From: Dyella thiooxydans
GTDB taxonomy: Bacteria > Pseudomonadota > Gammaproteobacteria > Xanthomonadales > Rhodanobacteraceae
Length of the DNA: 64,000 nt
Direction of reading: 5' to 3'
Assembly (NCBI RefSeq): GCF_001641285.1
Contig: NZ_CP014841.1
Location: 1,240,001-1,304,000, forward strand
The translations under genes were made by a program, and so were the position numbers. Shown in pieces: positions 17,504-28,800 of this stretch (the first letter of the stretch is position 1; each line of letters begins with the position of its first letter). The notes beneath the pieces were generated by a model. That model saw nothing but the letters and a program-made list of their open reading frames with translations. It was not told the DNA's origin and made no database searches.

Positions 17504-19966
17504 TCAGGCCTCGTGTGACGCGGTGGCGACGGCCGGCTGGCGCTGCAGCCACTCCCCAGCTGCGTCGGCATGCATCGGCCGGCTGATCAGGTAGCCCTGC
17601 AGCGCATCGCAGCCCAGGATCTTCAGCAGCCGCGCCTGCTCGGCCGTCTCCACGCCCTCGGCGACCACCCCCATCTGAAGCTGGTGCCCCACCGCGATCA
17701 CCGTGCGGGTGATCGCGACGCTGTCGTCGTCGTCGGGGAGGTCGCGGATGAAGGACTTGTCGATCTTCAGCCGGTCGACCTTGAACTGCCGCAGGTAGGA
17801 AAGGCTGGAATAGCCGGTGCCGAAATCGTCGAACGCGAGTCGTACGCCGAGGGCCTCGAGCTTGCGGATGGCCTGCAGCGCACGGTCGATGTTTTCCATC
17901 AGCGAGGACTCGGTCACCTCCAGCTCGAGCTGTTCGGGCTGCAGCCCGTGGCGCTGCAGCGTCTCGGCCACCAGCTCGGCAAAATTGGGGCGCTGCACCT
18001 GCTGCGCCGCCACGTTGACCGCCAGCACCAGCCCACCGCCGATGCCCTGATCGATCCATTGGCGCAGTTGCATGCAGGCGCGGTCGAGCACCCACTGTCC
18101 CAGCTCCGGCATCAGCCCCATGCCCTCGGCCACGGGAATGAATCGGTCGGGCATGACCAGACCGAGCTCCGGGCTGTTCCAGCGCAGCAATGCCTCGAAA
18201 CCGAGCAGCCGACCGTCCTGCGCACAGACCTGCGGCTGGTAGTCCAGGTAGAGCTCGTCGGCCTGCATGGCCGAGCGCAGCCGCGCACCGAGCATGCGGC
18301 GATCTTCCACCCGCAGCATGTCCTCCTGCGCGTAGGCGCAGACCATGTCGCGCCCCAGATGCTTGGCGCGGGTCATCGACGCCTCGGCCCGCAGCAGCAG
18401 CTCGGAGAGATCCTCGACCCGCTCCGGATAACTGGCCACGCCGATACTCATGGTGACCAGCACCTCGCCGGTGGTGATGGCGATCGGCTGCGCGGCTTCC
18501 TGGCTCAGTGCCGCCGCTAGTTCCATCGAGTCGCCCAGCGCCATGCCGGGCAGCGCGATCACGAACTCGTCGCCGGTGAACCGGGCCACCCGGCCCCGAT
18601 CGCCGACCAGCGCACGCAGTCGCCCGGCGATCTCCGCCACGATGCGGTCGCCGACCTCGTGCCCCATGGCCTCGTTGATGGCATGGAAATGGTCGACGTC
18701 GGCATAGACGAGCGTCATCGGCTGCTGCGCGTGCAGCCGCCCGTGCGCCTCCAGCATCGCCTCGATCACCGGATAACGCGCCAGCCCGGTCGCCGCGTCG
18801 TGGGTGGCGGCATAAGCCAGTCGGGCTTCGGTGTCGCGCTGCTCGGTGACGTCGCTCTGGATCCCGATGTAGTGCGTGACCTCGCCCCGGGCATCCCGCA
18901 CCGGCGCGATATAGAGCTGGTTCCAGAACAGCGTGCCGTCCTTGCGGACGTTGCGCAGCAGCGTGCTGAATTCCTGGTGGTTGGCCAACGCGTGGCGGAT
19001 GCCCGCGCGCTCGGCTTCGTTGTCCTCGTTGCCGTGGAGAAAGCGGCAATTGCGCCCCAGCACTTCCTGCCCGGAGTAGCCAGTGATCCTCTCGAATGCC
19101 CGGTTGATGAAGATCACCGGCATGTCCGGCTGCCGGGCATCGGCGATCACGACACCGTTGCCGGTGGATTGGATGGCGCGCTCCAGCAGATGGCGGCGCG
19201 CATCGGCATGGACCCGGGCGCTGACATCCTGCAGGTGTGCAAGTACGGCGCGACGTCCGCGGTAGTCCATCTCCCGGTAGATGCCCTCGACCGGCAGGGA
19301 GGAGCCGTCGCCGCGACGGTGCTCCCATATCGTCGGCTGGCCATCGAGCAGTTCGCCCGCGGACAGCTGGCTGGCGAAGCGCTCGCGCTCGCCGGGCGCG
19401 AGCAGGGTCTCGAAGGCCCGCCCCTCGAGCGAGCCCTGCGCACCACCGTACTGCTTCTGGGCCGCCGCATTGGCCGCGAGGATGCGCCCCCGGCCCGGGT
19501 CGAACAGCACCAGCGGCACCGGCCCCTCATCGAACAGCAGCCGATGACTGGCCTCGCTCTCGCGCAGGACCTCGACGAACCGGGTGTGGTCGACCGCGTA
19601 GCGGATGCTGCGCGCCAGGCGCTCGGCGTCGATCAGCCCCTTCACCAGGTAATCGCTGGCACCGGCTTCCATCGCGGCCATGTCGACCGCGGGATTGCCG
19701 CGCCCGGTGAGCACGATGAAGGCCCGCGTCAGCCCTTCGCGGTTGACCGTCTCGATCAGGTCCAGCCCGCTGGTCGGGCCGAGCAGGTAATCGACCAGGT
19801 AAACGTCGTGGTCGCCCTGCCGCAATGCGCTCAACCCCTCTTCCGGTGTCGCGCACCAGTCGAACTGATAGCCGCCCGCACTGGCATCGCGGAGCATGTC
19901 GCGGATGAGGATGAAATCGTCCTCGTCGTCATCCACCACCAGCACGCGGAGCGGCGTATGGTTCAT
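17504..19966 (-). CDS. REC-PAS-GGDEF-EAL cyclic-di-GMP phosphodiesterase
   Basis: This 820-residue cytoplasmic protein is predicted to hydrolyse c-di-GMP under phosphorylation control. It has an N-terminal receiver (VLVVDDDEDDF, with phospho-Asp in YLVDYLLGPTSG and Lys in DYLVKGL), two PAS domains (RLLFDEGPVPLVLFD; LLERAIQSTGNGVVIADA), a GGDEF domain whose signature is degenerate (FTGDEFV, about residue 464), and an EAL domain with EALLRW (about 591) and DDFGTGYSSL. These are the metal and substrate residues of active phosphodiesterases. It should therefore lack cyclase activity but keep EAL activity. The start overlaps the stop of the response regulator by ATGA, the last step of a three-gene relay. 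Confidence 0.92.
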   Translation of the reverse strand: MNHTPLRVLVVDDDEDDFILIRDMLRDASAGGYQFDWCATPEEGLSALRQGDHDVYLVDYLLGPTSGLDLIETVNREGLTRAFIVLTGRGNPAVDMAAMEAGASDYLVKGLIDAERLARSIRYAVDHTRFVEVLRESEASHRLLFDEGPVPLVLFDPGRGRILAANAAAQKQYGGAQGSLEGRAFETLLAPGERERFASQLSAGELLDGQPTIWEHRRGDGSSLPVEGIYREMDYRGRRAVLAHLQDVSARVHADARRHLLERAIQSTGNGVVIADARQPDMPVIFINRAFERITGYSGQEVLGRNCRFLHGNEDNEAERAGIRHALANHQEFSTLLRNVRKDGTLFWNQLYIAPVRDARGEVTHYIGIQSDVTEQRDTEARLAYAATHDAATGLARYPVIEAMLEAHGRLHAQQPMTLVYADVDHFHAINEAMGHEVGDRIVAEIAGRLRALVGDRGRVARFTGDEFVIALPGMALGDSMELAAALSQEAAQPIAITTGEVLVTMSIGVASYPERVEDLSELLLRAEASMTRAKHLGRDMVCAYAQEDMLRVEDRRMLGARLRSAMQADELYLDYQPQVCAQDGRLLGFEALLRWNSPELGLVMPDRFIPVAEGMGLMPELGQWVLDRACMQLRQWIDQGIGGGLVLAVNVAAQQVQRPNFAELVAETLQRHGLQPEQLELEVTESSLMENIDRALQAIRKLEALGVRLAFDDFGTGYSSLSYLRQFKVDRLKIDKSFIRDLPDDDDSVAITRTVIAVGHQLQMGVVAEGVETAEQARLLKILGCDALQGYLISRPMHADAAGEWLQRQPAVATASHEA

Positions 19967-20421
19967 GCATCCTCCCGTCGCGCGCTGGAAGGCAGCTGCA
20001 CGATATCCATCCAGTATCGCTCCAGCGAACGCAGCACCATGATCAGTTCGTCGAAGCGGCGCGGTTTGGTGACGTAGGAATTTGCGCCCAGCTGATAACT
20101 GAGCCGGATGTCCAGCTCCGCTTTCGAGGTGGTCAGGATGATCACCGGCAGATGCCGCAGCCGCTCGCTTTCGCGGATCGCCCGCAGCGCCTCGCGCCCG
20201 TCCATCCGCGGCATGTTGAGATCCAGCAGCACCAGATCCGGCAATCCCCCGTTAGCCGCGGCATCGCGCTCGACCAGACGCGACATCAGTTCGACGCCGT
20301 CAGCAACGAATTCGATCGCCACCTCCACCCCGCTCTCGCCGAATGCATCGGACAACAGCACGCGATCGTCCGCATCGTCCTCGGCCACCAGTATCGACAA
20401 CGTCCCCTGCAACTGCGTCAT
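19963..20421 (-). CDS. Stand-alone response regulator (CheY-like, Rcp1 type)
   Basis: This 152-residue single receiver domain starts at ATG 20421. Upstream codons of the longer frame overlap the kinase and are not family-like. Visible motifs are the acidic pair VAEDDADD, the phosphoacceptor Asp in LVLLDLNMPRMDG, Thr in IILTTSK and Lys in SYVTKPRRFDEL. There is no output domain. It overlaps the kinase gene upstream and the c-di-GMP phosphodiesterase downstream, each by an ATGA. It most likely accepts phosphate from the adjacent hybrid-PAS kinase, either passing it on or competing with the receiver of the EAL protein. Confidence 0.9.
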   Translation of the reverse strand: MTQLQGTLSILVAEDDADDRVLLSDAFGESGVEVAIEFVADGVELMSRLVERDAAANGGLPDLVLLDLNMPRMDGREALRAIRESERLRHLPVIILTTSKAELDIRLSYQLGANSYVTKPRRFDELIMVLRSLERYWMDIVQLPSSARREDA

Positions 20422-23400
20422 GAACTCGCTCCTGGCAGATCCCTGTTCGACAGTGGCGCATCCGGCAGCTCCCGTACCGGTCCAGCCGCATGGGCCGGCA
20501 TCACGACGACGAAGCGCGCCCCTTGCCCACTCACCCCTTCCGCCCACACCGTCCCGCCATGGCGCTCCACGATACGCCGGACGATGGCCAGCCCGATACC
20601 GGTACCGGGATAGACATTGCGCGGGTGCAGTCGCTGGAATGGAGCAAAAATACGCTCTACGTAAGACGGATCGAAGCCGATTCCGTTGTCCTGCACCGAG
20701 ATCTCCCAGCGTTCGGTGGTGATTCCCGCCTCCCCCAGCGGCCGGGCCGATACCCTGATCAGGCAGGGACGGTCCGGTGCGCGGAACTTCAGTGCGTTCG
20801 CCAGCAGATTCTGCAACAACTGGCGCATCTGGGAGGGATCGGCCTGCAGCTTCGGCAGTGGTCCGGCATCGATCCGCGCCCCGGCCTCCTGCACGCGTGC
20901 ATCGAGGTCGTCCAGCACCGTGGCCAGCTCGGCGGAGAGGTCCACCGGCACCAGTGCTGCCGGACGCGTTCCCACGCGCGAGTAGGCGAGCAGGTCGTCG
21001 ATCAGCGTCTGCATGCGCGACGCCGCGTCGCCCATACGCTGCAGGTAGTCGCTGGACGAGTCGTCCAGTTGCCCGGCGAGACGGGACTGCAGACGATCGG
21101 AGAACGCCTGGATCTTGCGCAGTGGCTCCTGCAGATCGTGGGAAGCGACATAGGCGAAATCCTGCAGCTCGCGATTGCGGATGCGCAGGTCATCCATCGC
21201 CTTTTCCAGCGCCTGGTCGGCCTGGCGCTTGGCGGTGACATCGCGGGCGACGGCAAATATCTGCCCCTCCGGGGAACGACGCGACGTCCACTCCAGCCAC
21301 ACGTCGCTGCCGTCGGCGCGGCGCAGGCGGTTGACGAAATGCGACAGCGGCTCGCCACTCTCGTACTGCCAGGTGACCGCATCTTCGGTGGCCATGCGGT
21401 CCTGGGGATGGACCAGCTCGACCAGCGGCATGCCCAGCAACGTGGCCTCGTCGTGGCCGAGCAGCCGGCAAAAGGCAGGATTGACCTGCACGAAGTGCCC
21501 GCTGCCCGCGTCGAAAATGCAGAACACCTCCAGCGAAAGCTCGAAGAAGCGCTGGCGGTCGAGCAGCGAGCGGCGCGCCTCCTTGATGTCGCCGATGTCG
21601 CGGAATGCCAGCACCGCGCCCGCCAGCCGGCCGCCGATGCGCAGGGGCGTGGCGACGTAGGCCACATCCAGCCTGTGCCCGTCCCCCAGCGAGAACGACG
21701 CGTCGTCGTTGCCGGCCAGGTCGCGACCGTCCAGGATCCCTGCCACGGCGCTCCGGGCCTCCGGCGGCAAGGCCTCGGGATGCGGCAATCCGTAGGAAGG
21801 CAGATCCAGCAGGCGGGCGGCCGTGCGATTGAGGAAGGTCGGGACGCCGCTGGCGTCGACCGCCAGCAGCCCCTCGCCGACGCTTTCGGCCACCGCCGAG
21901 AGCAGCGCCAGCTGGTTTACCGTGGCCTGTTGGGCACTGCGCAGCTGGCGATGGTCCTGAAGCACGGCAAACAGGCCATGGGCCCGCTGCTCGACCATGA
22001 TCGGCAGGGTCACGAGGTAGCCGGGAAAGCGATCCTCGGCTCCCTGCAATTCCACCTGTAGGCGGCCCGCCTCGCCACCCGCGGCGCTGGCGAGCGCCGC
22101 CTCGATGCGGGAATGCTCGTCCTCGGTGAAGAAGCGCGCGAACAGGCGCTGCCGAAGCTCGGCGGGCGTCGCGCCCAGCAGCGCCGATGCGGCGGCATTC
22201 GACTGCGCGATGCGCCCCTCGGCATCGAGCGCAAATACCGCGTCCGGGTGGTGATCGAATAGGGAACGGAAGCGCTGCTCGCTCTCGCTGAGCTGCCGGA
22301 AGGCCTGCTCGTGCTCGATCGCGATCGAGGCCAGTGCCGCCAGGCCGTCGATGGCAGCCAACTCCTCCGTACCAGGTTCGCGGATCTCGCCGTAGTACAC
22401 CGCGAAGGTGCCCAGCACGCTGCCGTTGCGGGCCATGATCGGAGTCGACCAGCAGGCTTGCAGGCCATGCGGCAGCGCGAGCGCCGCGTAGTTAGCCCAC
22501 AGCGGGTCGGTGGCGATGTCGCTGACCACGACCCGCTCCCGCCGCCACGCGGCCGTGCCGCAGGATCCCGCTTCCGGTCCGATCGCCGCACCGTCGATGG
22601 CCTTCATGTATTGCCGCGGGAGATGCGGAGCCGCGCCATGACGCAGCCGCCCGTCTTCGAGCAGCAGAACGGAGCAAAGCGATTCCGGCTGCTGCGCCTC
22701 GCAGGCTCGAACGATGGCTTCCAGCACATCGGGTAGCGACCTGCCGCTTGCGATCGCCGTCAGCACCTGCCGCTGCGCCGCCTCCAGTTCCTCGACCCGG
22801 TGCAGCTCGGAGTGGTCGCGCCCGATCGCGTAGATGCACTGCGCACGCTCCGACCAGATACCCGACCACTGCATGTGCAACACGCGGCCGTCGTTCGTGA
22901 GGTTGCGGTTGCGGAAGTTCGGGTTCGGGTGCCCCGCCGCGATGTCCGCGGCCGCCTCGAACGTGGCCGCAACGTCATCGGGATGGACCAGCCGGGTGAT
23001 CGATTCGCCGACCAGGCTCTCGACCGGATAGCCCCACAACCGCTCGGCCGCCGCGCTGACCCGCAACAGGCGCCCTTCACGGTCGAGGACGATGATCACA
23101 TCGGGAGCGCTGTCCATCACCAGCTGGGTCGCTTCCATCGCCTGCGACAGCGCCTCGCGCACGCGCTCCTGCTCGGTGATGTCCTGCACGGCGCCGGCGA
23201 CGATCGGATCGCCCTCCTTGACCACCAGCTCGGCCAGCGCCCGGATCACCCGCACCTCGCCGTCCGGACGGATCATCCGGTAGCGCCGGTCGATGCGGTC
23301 GTCGCCGTGCTCAAGGCGCCGCTGGTCGTCCAGCAGCGCCTGCCAATCCTCCGGATGCACCCGTCGCCGCAATGCCTCGATGCCCTTCTCCCCCGGACTT

Positions 23401-24812
23401 TCCTCGACGCCGAAGATGGCGCAGGTCTCCGGCGACCAGTGCAGGTAGCCGCTGCGCAGGTACAGTTCCCAACTACCCATGCGCCCGAGTTGCAGCGCGT
23501 GGCGCGAATCGGCATCGCGTTTAAGCAACTCGCGCTCACGACGCTTGCGCTCGGAAATATCGTGCATGTAGACGGTCAGGCCACGCGCATGGGGATAGGC
23601 ACGCATCTCGTACCAGCAGCCCCCGACCTCGTTCGTTGCCTCCAGCGTGACCGGCCGGCCGTCCCGCATGGCGTCCTGCCACCGGCGATGCATGGCACCG
23701 CCGGTGCCCGCATCGTCGAGCAGACCACCCAGCACCGACCAGCACGACACGTCCTGCAGCGCACCGACATCCGCCTGGAGCATGCGCGCCGCCTGTGGGT
23801 TGACGTAGGTGAAGCGCCAGGTCGGGTCGACCATGAAGACGCCGTCGCTGATGCTCTCGAGCACGGCGATCATGTCCTTTTCGGCATCCGCGAGTGCGGC
23901 CTGCATCGCTTCGCGCGCATGCACCTGGTCGCGCAACCTGGCGCTCATCAGCATCGCCTGGCGTTCACGGGCTCTGGCCAGGCCGGACAAGCTCAATGCC
24001 CAGGTCAGCAGCACGGCCAACGCAATGCCCAGCAGCAGCACCATCCACGTCGGCCGCTGGTCGGCGATCCGCCCGGGGGCGCTGGACGTCACACTCCACT
24101 GCTGGCCGTAGAGCGACACCGTGGCCGCTGGCGCGCTGCCAGGCACACGCACGAAGCCACGGGCAAAAATGGTCTGCCGGCCCTGCTTGATCAGCAGCGA
24201 ATCGGCACCCTCCTGCGAGGCGAGCAGACTGGGGAAGAACCGATCGAACGCGACGACGGCCACCACATAGCCAACGCGGCTGCCGGACGACACCACCGGG
24301 GCCACCAGCAACTCGCCCGGCTGGCCAGACAACAGTTGAACGGGCGCACTGAGGTGCACCACGCCTTCGGCGTCCACCGCATCGAAGACCGCGCGACGAT
24401 CGGGTGCCTCGTCGAGTTTCGCTCCCAAGCCCACGCCAGGCGCGGAGCGCACCAGATTGAGGCGAAGCACCCGGTCGTTGTCGGCGAATGCCAGCGCGCG
24501 CAGGCCGGGCATGTCGGCGAGAAACGCAGCCGCATCGAGTTTGAACAATTCGCCCCTCAGCGGCTCGTCGACCATGCCGAGGCGCTTCGCCAGACGTTGT
24601 ACGGCGGTCGCCTGTACATCCATGCCGGCCCGCAGCGCGGTCGTCAGTCCCTGCTGACGGCTGCGGGCGAGCGCCGCCTCGAGGGATGCCTGTCTTCGGT
24701 CGAGCACGCTCCAGAGGATGGTGGTGAGCAGCACCACGAGCACCCCCGTCGCCACCGGCAAGAACCAGTTGCGACGGACTTCGTCAGCCGACAGTGGGGC
24801 ATCGCCTCTCAC
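20418..24812 (-). CDS. Multi-PAS/GAF membrane sensor histidine kinase with CHASE-like sensor
   Basis: This very large (1464 residues) sensor kinase has an N-terminal helix (about 14-37), a ~215-residue periplasmic region resembling a CHASE-type sensor, a second helix (about 251-275), then a chain of PAS/PAC modules with one GAF-like segment (VLEAIVRACEAQQPESLCSV) in the middle. The transmitter follows: the H-box is ASHDLQEPLRKI with His1225, of the phytochrome-kinase HisKA type, and the ATPase has an N-box (NLLANALKF), G1 DNGIGF and G2 GTGIGLAIV. There is no receiver of its own. The partner receivers are encoded by the two overlapping genes downstream. The ligand is unknown. Confidence 0.93.
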   Translation of the reverse strand: MRGDAPLSADEVRRNWFLPVATGVLVVLLTTILWSVLDRRQASLEAALARSRQQGLTTALRAGMDVQATAVQRLAKRLGMVDEPLRGELFKLDAAAFLADMPGLRALAFADNDRVLRLNLVRSAPGVGLGAKLDEAPDRRAVFDAVDAEGVVHLSAPVQLLSGQPGELLVAPVVSSGSRVGYVVAVVAFDRFFPSLLASQEGADSLLIKQGRQTIFARGFVRVPGSAPAATVSLYGQQWSVTSSAPGRIADQRPTWMVLLLGIALAVLLTWALSLSGLARARERQAMLMSARLRDQVHAREAMQAALADAEKDMIAVLESISDGVFMVDPTWRFTYVNPQAARMLQADVGALQDVSCWSVLGGLLDDAGTGGAMHRRWQDAMRDGRPVTLEATNEVGGCWYEMRAYPHARGLTVYMHDISERKRRERELLKRDADSRHALQLGRMGSWELYLRSGYLHWSPETCAIFGVEESPGEKGIEALRRRVHPEDWQALLDDQRRLEHGDDRIDRRYRMIRPDGEVRVIRALAELVVKEGDPIVAGAVQDITEQERVREALSQAMEATQLVMDSAPDVIIVLDREGRLLRVSAAAERLWGYPVESLVGESITRLVHPDDVAATFEAAADIAAGHPNPNFRNRNLTNDGRVLHMQWSGIWSERAQCIYAIGRDHSELHRVEELEAAQRQVLTAIASGRSLPDVLEAIVRACEAQQPESLCSVLLLEDGRLRHGAAPHLPRQYMKAIDGAAIGPEAGSCGTAAWRRERVVVSDIATDPLWANYAALALPHGLQACWSTPIMARNGSVLGTFAVYYGEIREPGTEELAAIDGLAALASIAIEHEQAFRQLSESEQRFRSLFDHHPDAVFALDAEGRIAQSNAAASALLGATPAELRQRLFARFFTEDEHSRIEAALASAAGGEAGRLQVELQGAEDRFPGYLVTLPIMVEQRAHGLFAVLQDHRQLRSAQQATVNQLALLSAVAESVGEGLLAVDASGVPTFLNRTAARLLDLPSYGLPHPEALPPEARSAVAGILDGRDLAGNDDASFSLGDGHRLDVAYVATPLRIGGRLAGAVLAFRDIGDIKEARRSLLDRQRFFELSLEVFCIFDAGSGHFVQVNPAFCRLLGHDEATLLGMPLVELVHPQDRMATEDAVTWQYESGEPLSHFVNRLRRADGSDVWLEWTSRRSPEGQIFAVARDVTAKRQADQALEKAMDDLRIRNRELQDFAYVASHDLQEPLRKIQAFSDRLQSRLAGQLDDSSSDYLQRMGDAASRMQTLIDDLLAYSRVGTRPAALVPVDLSAELATVLDDLDARVQEAGARIDAGPLPKLQADPSQMRQLLQNLLANALKFRAPDRPCLIRVSARPLGEAGITTERWEISVQDNGIGFDPSYVERIFAPFQRLHPRNVYPGTGIGLAIVRRIVERHGGTVWAEGVSGQGARFVVVMPAHAAGPVRELPDAPLSNRDLPGASS

Positions 24813-25286
24813 GTCTGCATGTCACCTAGCAGCACACCCGGAGCGCGTGCATCCAAGCATGCCGTGCCCCCTGCCCGCCACCGGACCACGTTGCGGGGCG
24901 CTGAAGCGCTTCGCTGCATATCGAAGGCTGAAGCGATTGGAAGGGAATGGCGGCGCTGACTATTCATCTCGAACGCAGGCAGACTCCGATCCGGATCGGT
25001 TGATCCGAGACGGAGTGATGGCCTCGGGACCACCCTTTGCACCAGAAAACCGATGCCAGTCCACGCACGAGTGCCCGCCATACCTCCCCCAGTCTGGCGA
25101 CTTGCCCAACGTTCTAACAGGCCGACCTCATCGCACGGTTCGGCGGCAGGCGCCCAGTCTACGAGCTTCGAGTCGAGATCGCTCTGAGACTGGCAGTCCG
25201 CCACCCCATAAGCATGGGGGCTGGAAATCCCTTCGGATCACTTTCCAGACAACCATGCGGTCACTCAGCCGTCAGCCCATCATTGC
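24813..25286. other. Intergenic region between the kinase and pilE
   Basis: This 474-bp stretch has no convincing gene. It should contain the kinase promoter. Towards pilE there are two hairpins, CCCCAT/ATGGGG (25204-25219) and CTGGAAA/TTTCCAG (25221-25248). They may form the 3' end of the pil transcript although neither has a T-tract in the leftward direction. Confidence 0.4.
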
Positions 25287-25730
25287 TTACCAGCAACTGG
25301 CGGTGTCATTGGAGCCGCGGGTACCGGACTGGTTGATCGAGAGCGTGCCGCACTGGGTGTCCTTGGCGAGCTGGTTGCCGATCGGAACCGCCTGGATATT
25401 GAATGTCGTCTGGGTCGGCTCGCCGGAGGCGAACCCATAGTTGTAGTAGGACGCCGTATCGGTCTTGCAGCCCAGCGTGGGAAGGGTCAATGTGGTGCCG
25501 CCGGACTGGTCGTAGCGCATGTTGGTGGTGTAGTAGCGCTCCATGTAGTTCGCATACTCGGACAGGCAGCTCTCGGCCGCCGTGCGATGGGTCCGGATGG
25601 TGTACTTCATGTAGGACGGCACCGCGATCGCCATGAGAATGGCAATGACGGCCACCACGATCATCAGCTCGATTAGCGAGAAACCGGCGACTCGGGCTGC
25701 GGGTGGTCGGTTGGTATGCGGGTGGGACAT
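25287..25730 (-). CDS. pilE: Type IV pilin-like protein PilE (minor pilin)
   Basis: This is a 147-residue prepilin. It starts at ATG 25730 with AGGAGA at good spacing. The leader ends at AG before FSLIELMIVVAVIAIL, the prepilin peptidase site with Glu5, followed by the hydrophobic N-terminal helix. The C-terminal part contains three Cys (AESCLSEY, TLGCKT, DTQCG) plus a terminal SCW, allowing a D-loop disulfide. It is the last gene of the fimT-pilV-pilW-pilX-pilY1-pilE operon, the position of pilE in Pseudomonas and xanthomonads, where it primes pilus assembly. There is an 89-bp gap after pilY1. Confidence 0.92.
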   Translation of the reverse strand: MSHPHTNRPPAARVAGFSLIELMIVVAVIAILMAIAVPSYMKYTIRTHRTAAESCLSEYANYMERYYTTNMRYDQSGGTTLTLPTLGCKTDTASYYNYGFASGEPTQTTFNIQAVPIGNQLAKDTQCGTLSINQSGTRGSNDTASCW

Positions 25731-25819
25731 CGATCGTTCTCCTGGATCTTTGCCCGACTCGCCGGGCGGGTGGCTACGCGCGATACGCAGCCACCGGTTG
25801 CCTTGGACTACGCACCCGC

Positions 25820-28800
25820 TCAGTTCGAGCGGATCTCGCGCCACGATACGCGCGACGGGTTCTCGTTGTTCGGCGGATTCACCTTGCTCAGCTTGGCGGC
25901 ACCCTGCACGGTCTGGGTGACGATGTAGGTGTCGCCACCGTACTTGACCGTTGTCACCGTACCCACGGCGTCGAGGCGGATGCCCGAGGTGACCGAGCCA
26001 TCGCCGCTTGCGCCGAAGCCGCCGCTGATGCCGGGGAAGAAGCCGTTCTTCACCCCGCCACCGGAGGCCGGATCGAACGCCATGGTCCAGCCGGTCTGCA
26101 GGCCGGGGTTGCACTGGATGGCCGAGATGGTCGGCGGGACGGCGGTGTTGACCACCACTGCCCCCTCCACGATGGTCGGGTTGTAGATGATCTGCTCATC
26201 GGTATCGGGCAAATCGAAATACCAGCCATATTCGTTGTCGTTGCTGGTGCAGTCGGTCGACCCCTTCCAGCAGACCACGTTCGACGTCGACAGCGTCCGG
26301 TAGCCGAGCACCTGGCCGTTGCCACTACCGGCGGTCTGCGACACCAGCGCCTGCTGCAGCAGCGTGCTGCGCGAGATCGACTGCGCACCGGAAAGCGTCG
26401 CGTACTTGATCGACGCGATGCTGTTCCAGTTGCTCATGTCGTAGTCCCAGATGCCGTAGAACGTCTGGGTGCCGTTAGCGTACTGGTCGCCCTGGCTGGC
26501 CGTGAACGGCGTCTTGCGGCCGGTGCCGAAGAACACCATGAGCCGGTTGGTGTTGCCCGTGCGCACGCTCGCCACCACCGGCGCCGTGGTGATGGGCTGC
26601 CGGTTGCCGGAGGCGTCCTTGGCGACAAGCAGCGGATTGAAGGCCGAGCCGTTCGCACCGTACTTGGATACCGACCAGCTATTGGAGTTCTTGCTGGTCA
26701 CATCGAAGCGCCAGACATTGCCCTGCAGATCGCCCGCGTACAGGTAGTCCACGATGTGGTCACCATCGAGATCGGCCGAGGTCACGTAGGAAATGCCATT
26801 GGCGAGCGTGGACGAACCGATGCCGGTATCAAGGAACTGGAAAGTCACCGCACCGGTGGTCGAATCGACAAGCCCGATGTAGACGCCCGCCGACGTCCCG
26901 CTGCCCAGGCCGTTGCCGAAGATGATCGCCCATTGCCCGTTGTGCATGCGGGCGATGATCGGCGTTCCGACCGTCTGCCCCAGGTGGCTGAGCGTGCCGG
27001 AGCCGCCGATCCAGTCGCCCTTGACCAGGCTGGCCGCATTGGACTCGGAGAAATTGCCCGGGTTGGTGATATCCAGTGCGTAGATTTCGCTTCCGGAGGT
27101 CCCTACCCCTCCCACGAGCCAGGTGTGCCAGGCATTGCCGTAGAACAGGTCACCCACGCTGGGGGTGGCATCGACATAGAAGTCATGCGTGTAGACCGGG
27201 CTGGTGAGGTTGACAAGCTTGCTGCCAGTCAAAAGGCCGGACGGCAGGAAACCGACGAGCTCCTTGCCGTCGTTGTTGGTACTGACATAGTTGCCGGAGC
27301 TGTCATAGGAACCAGCCTCGAAACCGTGCAGGAGGCCGTCGTTGGCACCCACGTACACCATGTTGGTGCGTCCGGTCTGTGCGGTCACGAAAGCGCTGTA
27401 GCTCTGCGCTCCGGACGCCGACTCGGGAATACTCGCATTGCTGTAGAGGGCGTCCGCGAACGAATCCGGAAGCGTGCCCGACACCGGCGCACCGACGAAG
27501 GTCGGGCTGGAGTCGATGACGTCGCCCAGCACCTTGGTACGCGCCCGAAGGTTGCCCGGCGAAGGCTGCAACTGCTCGACGCTGCGCACACCACGCAGCC
27601 AGCTCACTCGGTCCTGGCCCAGGCTGTCCGTGCTGTTCAGCGCAGCCTGTTGCGTGGTCGTCAGGTTGGACCACTGCAATCCCACGCCCTGGGCGCTGGT
27701 CGGGTTCCAGGTCATCAGCTGGCGCGAAGATGGCGACTCGGCAGTCACCGTGGTGGTCGCATTGCCGCTGGCATCGGTCCCCATCGCCGGGCAGGCACCA
27801 CCGGTCAGCACGCAACTGGCATCCCAGTTGGCCTGGGTGGAAATGCTCAGCGTCCCGTTGGTGGTCACCAATGGCAGCGACTGCACCGAACCCCACCAGT
27901 TATCCGTGGTATACGTCGCCAGATAGACCTGCGACCCGATTTTCACTTCGCCCGACTGGATCGTGTTGGTTGCCGCGCTGGAATTGGACTGCAACGGCGA
28001 GGCCTGGAAACAGGTGATCTCATGGACGTTGTTGCTGCCTCCGGTACCGGAGGAGAAGCCGAAGCGCAGCGCACTGGGCAACGGACCGTTGTCCTGGGTG
28101 ATCAGGCGGTTGGCAAGGACCGGGGTGAACGCGCCATTGTTGTAGCTATAGGCGAAATTGAGCAGGCCCGACGGCGAGATGGTGATCTTGTAGGTGATCG
28201 GGTACGCATCGGTACGCGTGGAGGCGCTCTCCTTGGCAATCTTCTGCGAATTCGGGAGCACGCGGTAGCCACCGGGGATGACGGCATAGTTCGTGTAGGC
28301 AGGAAGCGAGACACTGTCACCATCGGAACCGACGTACTTGCCGCTTGAGCAGACGGCCGTGAGCTTGCTCTTGTTCGGCGAGCCGGAGTAGTAGTTCGGA
28401 TTTAACGACTGCAGATACGCCCAAGTCAGGTTTCCCGCGCCGCGCAGGCCGATGCGCATCGGCTGGTACTGACGCCCACCGTTGTACCAGCTGTTTGAAC
28501 CGAGCGACATGTCTCCCGAGTAGTGGGTGTTGACTACACCGGTGTTGGTGTTGTCGCCGCTATTGAGGAAGTTGCCGAACTCGTCGATGCCCAGGCCGAG
28601 GTAGGCGTTGGCGAGGCCTTCGTACTTGCCATTCACGTTCGAGCAGCTGTAACCCAGGCTGCCGCCCAGTGCACCGGCGGTGGATGGGACGGGCTTGGTA
28701 CCGTCTGTCATGAAGAACGTGATGCCGTCGGCGCCGTCCCCCGCCGTGCCGCCACTATTGCCACCGTAGGTGTAGGTGGTGAAGGTGACTTGCAGACCCT

